Source of the DNA: Verrucomicrobiia bacterium
GTDB lineage: Bacteria; Verrucomicrobiota; Verrucomicrobiia; Limisphaerales; Palsa-1400
Assembly: GCA_025934545.1 (NCBI GenBank)
Contig: JAICXV010000055.1
Span: forward strand, 1-9,007
Reading direction: 5' to 3'
DNA: 9,007 nt
Part shown: positions 5,631-9,007 of the stretch, one piece after another
Position numbering within the stretch: position 1 is the first letter of the stretch
Layout of the letters: each line of letters starts with the position of its first letter
Position numbers and translations under genes: made by a program
The notes under the pieces: model-generated
Told to the model about the DNA's origin: nothing
Databases searched by the model: none
The model's input: the letters and a program-made list of their open reading frames with translations, nothing else

Positions 5631-6956
5631 GTGAAGAATCTCAAGGTAGCGATTGGGGCGGATCATGGCGGGTTTGAACTGAAGAACCAGCTTATTGGAT
5701 TTTTGCGCGATAAGGTCATGTCGGTGGTCGACTGCGGGACGCATTCAAAGGACGCGGTGGATTATCCCCGGATTGCTTATACGGTCGGTCGGCTCGTCGC
5801 CAGTGGCCAGGCCAATCGCGGGATCATGATTGATGGAGCCGGGATTGGGTCGGCAATGGCGATTAACAAGGTGGACGGCGCGCGCGCGGCAGCTTGTTAT
5901 AATGTCGCTCTGGCCAAAAATTCGCGCGAACACAATGACGCGAATGTTTTAACGCTCGGCTCCGGGCAAACAAATTTTGAATTAGCGCAGCAAATCGTGG
6001 AAGCGTTTTTGACGGGTGAATGTGTGGAAGACCGGCATAAGAAACGGGTGGCGTTAATCAATGCAATTGAAAAGGGGCCGATTGAGGTTGGGCCGCACCA
6101 GGCGACATTGCTCGGCAGCACTGGGGAGGCAGTGAAGGTGATTCAACCGGAACTTGAAAATGTCGGCGCATCCGACATGGAGAAAATTACCAAGCGCGTG
6201 CACGAATTGCTGGCCGCGCAGGCTGCGACGACTGTTCCAACGCCGTCGGGTCCATCAATTTCTACGAAGGACATCCCGAAGTTAATCGATCATACGATTT
6301 TGCGGCCGGATACGACGAAGAGCGATATCGAGATCCTTTGTCGTGAAGCGCGCCAATATAAATTTTTCTCGGTTTGCGTGAATCCGACGTGGGTCACGCT
6401 TGCGCGCCAATTGCTCGATGGTTCGGGTGTGAAAGTTTGTTGCGTTGTCGGTTTCCCGCTTGGAGCGCAACCACCGGAAACGAAAGCGCTGGAAGCGCGC
6501 GCGGCGATTCGAAATGGCGCGAAGGAAATTGATATGGTGATTAACGTCGGCGCATTGCGCAGCGGCGATGATGATTTGGTGCTGCGCGATATTCGCGCGG
6601 TCGTCGAGGCCTGCCGCGATGGCAGCGCAAAGTGCAAAGTGATTTTGGAGACGTCGTTGCTGACCAATGCGGAGAAGGCGCGGGCTTGTGAATTGTCGGT
6701 GAAAGCGCGTGCGGATTTTGTGAAGACTTCGACTGGATTCAGCACAGGCGGTGCGACGGTGGAAGATGTTTCGCTGATGAGCCGCATCGTGCGCGACAAA
6801 GGATTGCAGGTGAAAGCGTCGGGCGGAGTGCGCTCTTACGCTGATTTGCGGGCGATGGTGCAAGCTGGCGCGACGCGGATTGGGACGAGTAGTGGGATTA
6901 AGATCATGCAGGAAGCGAGTGGGCAAGCGGTGACGGCGACGGCGGCGAAATATTAA
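5631..6956 (+). CDS. RpiB/LacAB-like isomerase fused to deoxyribose-phosphate aldolase (DeoC)
   Basis: The 441-residue product (from GTG 5631; ATG 5607 is an alternative) has two enzyme domains. Residues 1 to about 150 are RpiB/LacA/LacB-like: [13 protein letters not shown], the GIG loop, [12 protein letters not shown] and RHKKR are all present. The position of the usual catalytic Cys (CGTG in E. coli RpiB) is Asp68 (DGAG), so chemistry of this half may differ. Residues about 215-435 are class I DeoC, which cleaves 2-deoxyribose 5-phosphate to acetaldehyde and glyceraldehyde 3-phosphate. Its Schiff-base Lys365 ([13 protein letters not shown]), Asp301 (EIDMVIN) and Lys395 (VKASGGVR) are all in place. 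The linker holds an amphipathic helix (about 182-197, [16 protein letters not shown]) followed by a Pro/Ser/Thr-rich spacer, resembling a microcompartment encapsulation peptide. It heads the shell-protein operon and is probably a lumen enzyme that feeds acetaldehyde to the aldehyde dehydrogenase. Confidence 0.93.
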   Translation: MKNLKVAIGADHGGFELKNQLIGFLRDKVMSVVDCGTHSKDAVDYPRIAYTVGRLVASGQANRGIMIDGAGIGSAMAINKVDGARAAACYNVALAKNSREHNDANVLTLGSGQTNFELAQQIVEAFLTGECVEDRHKKRVALINAIEKGPIEVGPHQATLLGSTGEAVKVIQPELENVGASDMEKITKRVHELLAAQAATTVPTPSGPSISTKDIPKLIDHTILRPDTTKSDIEILCREARQYKFFSVCVNPTWVTLARQLLDGSGVKVCCVVGFPLGAQPPETKALEARAAIRNGAKEIDMVINVGALRSGDDDLVLRDIRAVVEACRDGSAKCKVILETSLLTNAEKARACELSVKARADFVKTSTGFSTGGATVEDVSLMSRIVRDKGLQVKASGGVRSYADLRAMVQAGATRIGTSSGIKIMQEASGQAVTATAAKY

Positions 6957-7019
6957 CCAATGACGAAGGACGAAGCACCAATGACGAAAGAATGTCTAAG
7001 CACGAATGACTCAATGTCA
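6957..7019. repeat. Imperfect 21-base tandem repeat in the operon gap
   Basis: CCAATGACGAA occurs at 6957-6967 and 6978-6988, a 21-base period, with a weaker third unit to 7019. It follows the stop of the fusion enzyme directly and is probably a non-coding filler repeat. Confidence 0.55.
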
Positions 7020-7031
7020 CAGGCGGTGTTG

Positions 7032-7060
7032 AAAGCGGCAGAGGACTGCCGCAGTCCAAA
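7032..7060. repeat. Dispersed palindromic hairpin repeat, copy B
   Basis: GCGGCAG (7035-7041), loop AGGA, CTGCCGC (7046-7052), with AAA before and AGTCCAAA after: the same element as 4114-4141. It sits inside the microcompartment operon between the fusion enzyme and the BMC-T gene. As RNA the hairpin could protect the upstream mRNA end or weaken read-through; it has no T tract. Confidence 0.75.
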
Positions 7061-7100
7061 CCGCAAGCGAGTTTTTAACGCGCAAATTTCAACCACAACC

Positions 7101-7106
7101 AAAGGA
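7101..7106 (+). promoter_or_regulatory. Ribosome binding site of the BMC-T gene
   Basis: AAAGGA lies seven bases before ATG 7114, in an A-rich context; this fixes the BMC-T start. Confidence 0.7.
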
Positions 7107-7113
7107 TAATTTT

Positions 7114-7749
7114 ATGGCAGATTTACGTTCTTATATTTTTCTCGACTCATTGCAACCGCAGGTCGCGTCGTTTTTCGCGACGGTGTCGCAAGGCTTTTTG
7201 CCGGTTGCCGGCCAGGCGTCGTTGTTCGTTGAAATTTCGCCGGGCATGGAAATTAACCGTATCACCGACATCGCCTTGAAGACGGTGAAGGTCACGCCGG
7301 GCATGCAAATTATTGAGCGTCTTTACGGCATGCTCGAGATTCATTCGGAATCACAGGCGGATGTGCGGTCGGCCGGTGAAGCGATTTTGAATGCGCTGGA
7401 GTTGAAGGAAGAAGGCCGTTACAAGCCGGTGATTTATAGCCAGAGCATCATTCGCCGCATTGATGATTATCACACGATGCTGATCAACCGCACGCGTCAC
7501 GGCAACATGATCCTGCCCGGGCACTCGTTGTTCACGATGGAAGTTGCGCCGGCGGCTTACGCTGCGTTTGCGGCGAATGAAGCGGAGAAGGCGGCGGAGA
7601 TTAATATTTTGGAAATCCGCGCGTTCGGATCGTTCGGGCGTATTTATCTTGGTGGCGAAGATAAGGATATTAATGAAGCGGCCAAGGCGGCGGAGGCCGC
7701 GATTTTGAGTATTTCGGGACGGGAAATGAAGGGCGGCAGCGGAGGCTAG
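7114..7749 (+). CDS. Trimeric microcompartment shell protein with two BMC domains (BMC-T)
   Basis: The 211-residue protein has two tandem BMC folds, about 1-105 and 106-205, and would form a pseudohexameric trimer tile in the shell facets. It is closely similar in my memory to the Haliangium ochraceum shell protein BMC-T2 (Hoch_5816): shared features are the RSYIFLDSLQPQ start, GFLPVAGQASLFVEI, the ER-YG-LEIH segment, and ILPGHSLFTMEVAPA with AANEAEKAA. That relative belongs to the double-stacked trimer class with gated pores. Glu68-Arg69 lie where gating Glu/Arg residues occur in such proteins (CsoS1D type), and GSFGRIYLGG near 172-181 would be the second-domain loop. It would be the gate for larger metabolites such as sugar phosphates or cofactors. 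The gene is 157 bases after the fusion enzyme, with a repeat hairpin between. Shell role is very sure; stacking and gating are inferred. Confidence 0.93.
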   Translation: MADLRSYIFLDSLQPQVASFFATVSQGFLPVAGQASLFVEISPGMEINRITDIALKTVKVTPGMQIIERLYGMLEIHSESQADVRSAGEAILNALELKEEGRYKPVIYSQSIIRRIDDYHTMLINRTRHGNMILPGHSLFTMEVAPAAYAAFAANEAEKAAEINILEIRAFGSFGRIYLGGEDKDINEAAKAAEAAILSISGREMKGGSGG

Positions 7750-7754
7750 AACGT

Positions 7755-7810
7755 TGAACTCTGAACTTTGAAAATTTAGTCACCTAAAACAACAAACAAA
7801 AAATAAACAT
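7755..7810 (+). promoter_or_regulatory. A-rich leader of the BMC-H gene with a short direct repeat
   Basis: TGAACT occurs at 7755-7760 and 7762-7767, with TTGAA following. The last 25 bases before ATG 7811 are almost all A with a few C and T, and contain no Shine-Dalgarno. An unstructured A-rich leader can support strong initiation without that motif, which would suit an abundant shell protein; this is inference. Confidence 0.35.
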
Positions 7811-8110
7811 ATGGCAGAAGCATTAGGCTTACTCGAAACACGGTCCTTTTCCGCGATGGTGGAAGGCGCCGACGCTATGGTCAAAGCCGCAAAAGTCGAA
7901 CTCGTGAATTTCGAGAAGACGGGCGGCGGTTATGTCACCGCGGTGATTCGCGGCGACGTCGCGGCGGTTAAAGCTGCGACGGATGCTGGTCGAATTGCGG
8001 CCAGCCGCGTCGGAGAAGTTGTCTCCGTGCACGTCATTCCTCGCCCGCACATGGGTGTGGATGAAGTGTTGCCCGTCGTGCGCAACGTCAATAAAGCGCC
8101 GAAGAAGTAA
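7811..8110 (+). CDS. Hexameric microcompartment shell protein (BMC-H)
   Basis: The 99-residue protein is a single canonical BMC domain (PduA/EutM/CcmK type, usual length 90-105). The [23 protein letters not shown] start, the AAKVELV strand, the pore loop KTGGGY (residues 36-41), [16 protein letters not shown] and the [11 protein letters not shown] segment are all characteristic. Such proteins form hexamers that tile the facets, with the central pore lined by the Gly-rich loop; here the loop is small and probably open to small polar metabolites. It is the main structural shell component and the only BMC-H in the window. It lies 61 bases after BMC-T and 89 bases before BMC-P, all on the same strand, so it is probably part of the same operon. 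Translation lacks a visible Shine-Dalgarno. Confidence 0.95.
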   Translation: MAEALGLLETRSFSAMVEGADAMVKAAKVELVNFEKTGGGYVTAVIRGDVAAVKAATDAGRIAASRVGEVVSVHVIPRPHMGVDEVLPVVRNVNKAPKK

Positions 8111-8125
8111 ACAATTTTGCCGTGT

Positions 8126-8184
8126 CGAGGTGTGGGACGCCGCGCAAGCTGCGTCCGGTCGTCCTTCGGGACGATCTTACCTCG
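8126..8184 (+). promoter_or_regulatory. Structured RNA element with UUCG hairpin between BMC-H and BMC-P
   Basis: TCGTCC (8159-8164), TTCG (8165-8168), GGACGA (8169-8174) form a perfect 6-bp stem with the very stable C(UUCG)G tetraloop. An outer stem, CGAGGT (8126-8131) with ACCTCG (8179-8184), encloses it and a possible small CGC/GCG hairpin near 8142-8152. It ends 15 bases before the BMC-P start. There is no T tract, so it may lower or tune BMC-P translation or block RNA decay instead of ending transcription. Confidence 0.5.
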
Positions 8185-8199
8185 GCTGGCATTGCTTTT

Positions 8200-8490
8200 A
8201 TGAATCTTGGCAAAGTTGTCGGGACGGTTGTCGCCACGCGCAAGGAGAGCACGATGGACGGGCTGAAGTTCATGCTCGTCAAGCACGTCGACCCCGATGG
8301 CAAAGAAACCGGCGGTTTCGCCGTCGCCGCCGATGCGGTTGGCTGTGGTCCCGGTGAAATGGTTCTCATTGCCACCGGCAGTTCCGCGCGCCAAACGGTT
8401 GCGACGAACAATCGGCCTTGCGACGCGGTCATCATGGCCATCGTCGATCATTGGGAAATCAATGGCGTCGACAAATACAAGAAAGACTAG
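8200..8490 (+). CDS. Pentameric microcompartment vertex protein (BMC-P, EutN/CcmL family)
   Basis: From ATG 8200 the product is 96 residues, the usual length for this family. The start [53 protein letters not shown], the [15 protein letters not shown] strand and a short charged tail match EutN/CcmL OB-fold proteins. Pentamers of these cap the shell vertices. A GTG at 8122 in the same frame would add 26 residues of basic, unrelated sequence, but that part coincides with the RNA hairpin and family members do not have it, so the ATG is preferred although no good ribosome binding site precedes it. It follows BMC-H by 89 bases and precedes the dehydrogenase by 7. Few copies per shell are needed, which fits weak translation initiation. 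Confidence 0.93.
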   Translation: MNLGKVVGTVVATRKESTMDGLKFMLVKHVDPDGKETGGFAVAADAVGCGPGEMVLIATGSSARQTVATNNRPCDAVIMAIVDHWEINGVDKYKKD

Positions 8491-8497
8491 GTGATTT

Positions 8498-9007
8498 GTG
8501 GCTGGCCTTGCCGATCAAGAAATCGAAGCGATAGCCCTGAAGATTGTCGCCGGGTTGAGCGGACGACCTGCGTCGGCGGACAAGCCGCGTTCGTCCGCGC
8601 CGCCGATTGCCGGGCAACTTGGCGTGTTCGATAGCGTCGATGAAGCCGTTCGCGCCGCGAGCACGGCGTTTTGCCAGTATCAATCGATGGGATTGGAAAA
8701 GCGCAAAGCGATTATCGCGTCCATTCGCGAATCGATGCGCGAAAACGGCAAGATGCTCGCCAAGGAAGCGCACGAAGAAACCGGGCTGGGCCGTTACGAA
8801 GACAAGATTCTCAAGAACCAACTCGTTACCGAAAAAACTCCAGGCGTCGAAGATCTCATCCCGCAAACTGTCACAGGTGACGACGGTTTGACGCTGACTG
8901 AGCCGGCGCCTTACGGAGTTATCGCCGCGATCACGCCCACGACCAATCCGACTTCGACGATCATCAATAATGCGATCGGGATGTTGGCGGCTGGTAACTC
9001 GATTGTT
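8498..9007 (+). CDS. CoA-acylating aldehyde dehydrogenase, microcompartment type (C-terminus outside window)
   Basis: The 170 codons seen are the N-terminal third of a PduP/EutE-like protein (usual length about 460-500). GTG 8498 is preceded by AGGTGA overlapping the BMC-P stop, and an in-frame TGA lies at 8492-8494, so it is the earliest start. Residues 4-22 (LADQEIEAIALKIVAGLSG) form an amphipathic helix followed by a Pro/Ala/Ser-rich linker (23-40), the classic encapsulation peptide. Then comes the FDSVDEAVRAASTAF helix, HEETGLGRYEDKILKN, and PAPYGVIAAITPTTNPTST with NNAIGMLAAGNSIV, the cofactor-binding start typical of CoA-acylating aldehyde dehydrogenases. The catalytic Cys lies beyond the edge. 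It probably oxidises acetaldehyde from DeoC to acetyl-CoA with NAD and CoA inside the shell. Translation is likely coupled to BMC-P. Confidence 0.92.
   Translation, partial: MAGLADQEIEAIALKIVAGLSGRPASADKPRSSAPPIAGQLGVFDSVDEAVRAASTAFCQYQSMGLEKRKAIIASIRESMRENGKMLAKEAHEETGLGRYEDKILKNQLVTEKTPGVEDLIPQTVTGDDGLTLTEPAPYGVIAAITPTTNPTSTIINNAIGMLAAGNSIV

Noticed and set aside
6282..6926. Long antisense frames opposite the DeoC half (214 and 169 codons)
   Set aside because: They mirror the strongly conserved DeoC coding sequence and show no domain; long antisense frames are expected opposite a codon-biased gene.
8122..8199. N-terminal extension of the BMC-P protein from GTG 8122
   Set aside because: The 26 added residues are basic and unlike the family, and the DNA forms nested hairpins; ATG 8200 gives the canonical EutN/CcmL start.

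Overview
The window most likely comes from a member of the Verrucomicrobiota or the related Planctomycetota. I infer this from three things: a microcompartment gene set typical of that group, a very large secreted modular glycosidase-type protein, and gaps filled with short repeats (a GCGGCAG-loop-CTGCCGC hairpin, CCACGGAT-type repeats, GAACT-type repeats) of the kind I associate with Verrucomicrobia. No rRNA or other marker gene is present to confirm the taxonomy. I see no tRNA, CRISPR array, transposase or integrase.

Left part (1-3605, minus strand): one continuous open frame starts at ATG 3605 and runs off the left edge. It encodes a secreted protein of more than 1,200 residues with a signal peptide, a GH71/GH99-like catalytic module, a PNGGE-type beta-sandwich module, a propeller-like region, a second possible TIM-barrel hydrolase module, and the start of an Ig-like module. 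Next comes a gene-poor stretch (3606-4453) of decayed repeats, hairpins and one good leftward promoter with no clear partner gene. Two small minus-strand genes follow: a zinc-ribbon membrane protein (4454-4999) and a 124-residue conserved-looking hypothetical protein (5074-5448). The latter has a strong, nearly leaderless promoter overlaid with operator-like repeats.

Right part (5631-9007, plus strand): the start of a bacterial microcompartment (BMC) operon. In order it encodes an RpiB-like/DeoC fusion enzyme, a double-BMC-domain trimeric shell protein (BMC-T), a canonical hexameric shell protein (BMC-H), a pentameric vertex protein (BMC-P, EutN/CcmL family) and the N-terminal part of a CoA-acylating aldehyde dehydrogenase that runs off the right edge. 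DeoC cleaves 2-deoxyribose 5-phosphate to glyceraldehyde 3-phosphate and acetaldehyde; the dehydrogenase would convert the acetaldehyde to acetyl-CoA inside the shell. This matches the 'sugar phosphate utilizing' (SPU) class of metabolosome as I recall it from published BMC surveys.

The most interesting details are: the fusion of the two signature enzymes; replacement of the usual catalytic Cys (and a nearby Thr) of the RpiB half by Asp and Ala; an amphipathic, encapsulation-peptide-like helix in the linker between the two enzyme halves, similar in character to the one at the dehydrogenase N-terminus; and a structured RNA element with a C(UUCG)G hairpin between the BMC-H and BMC-P genes.
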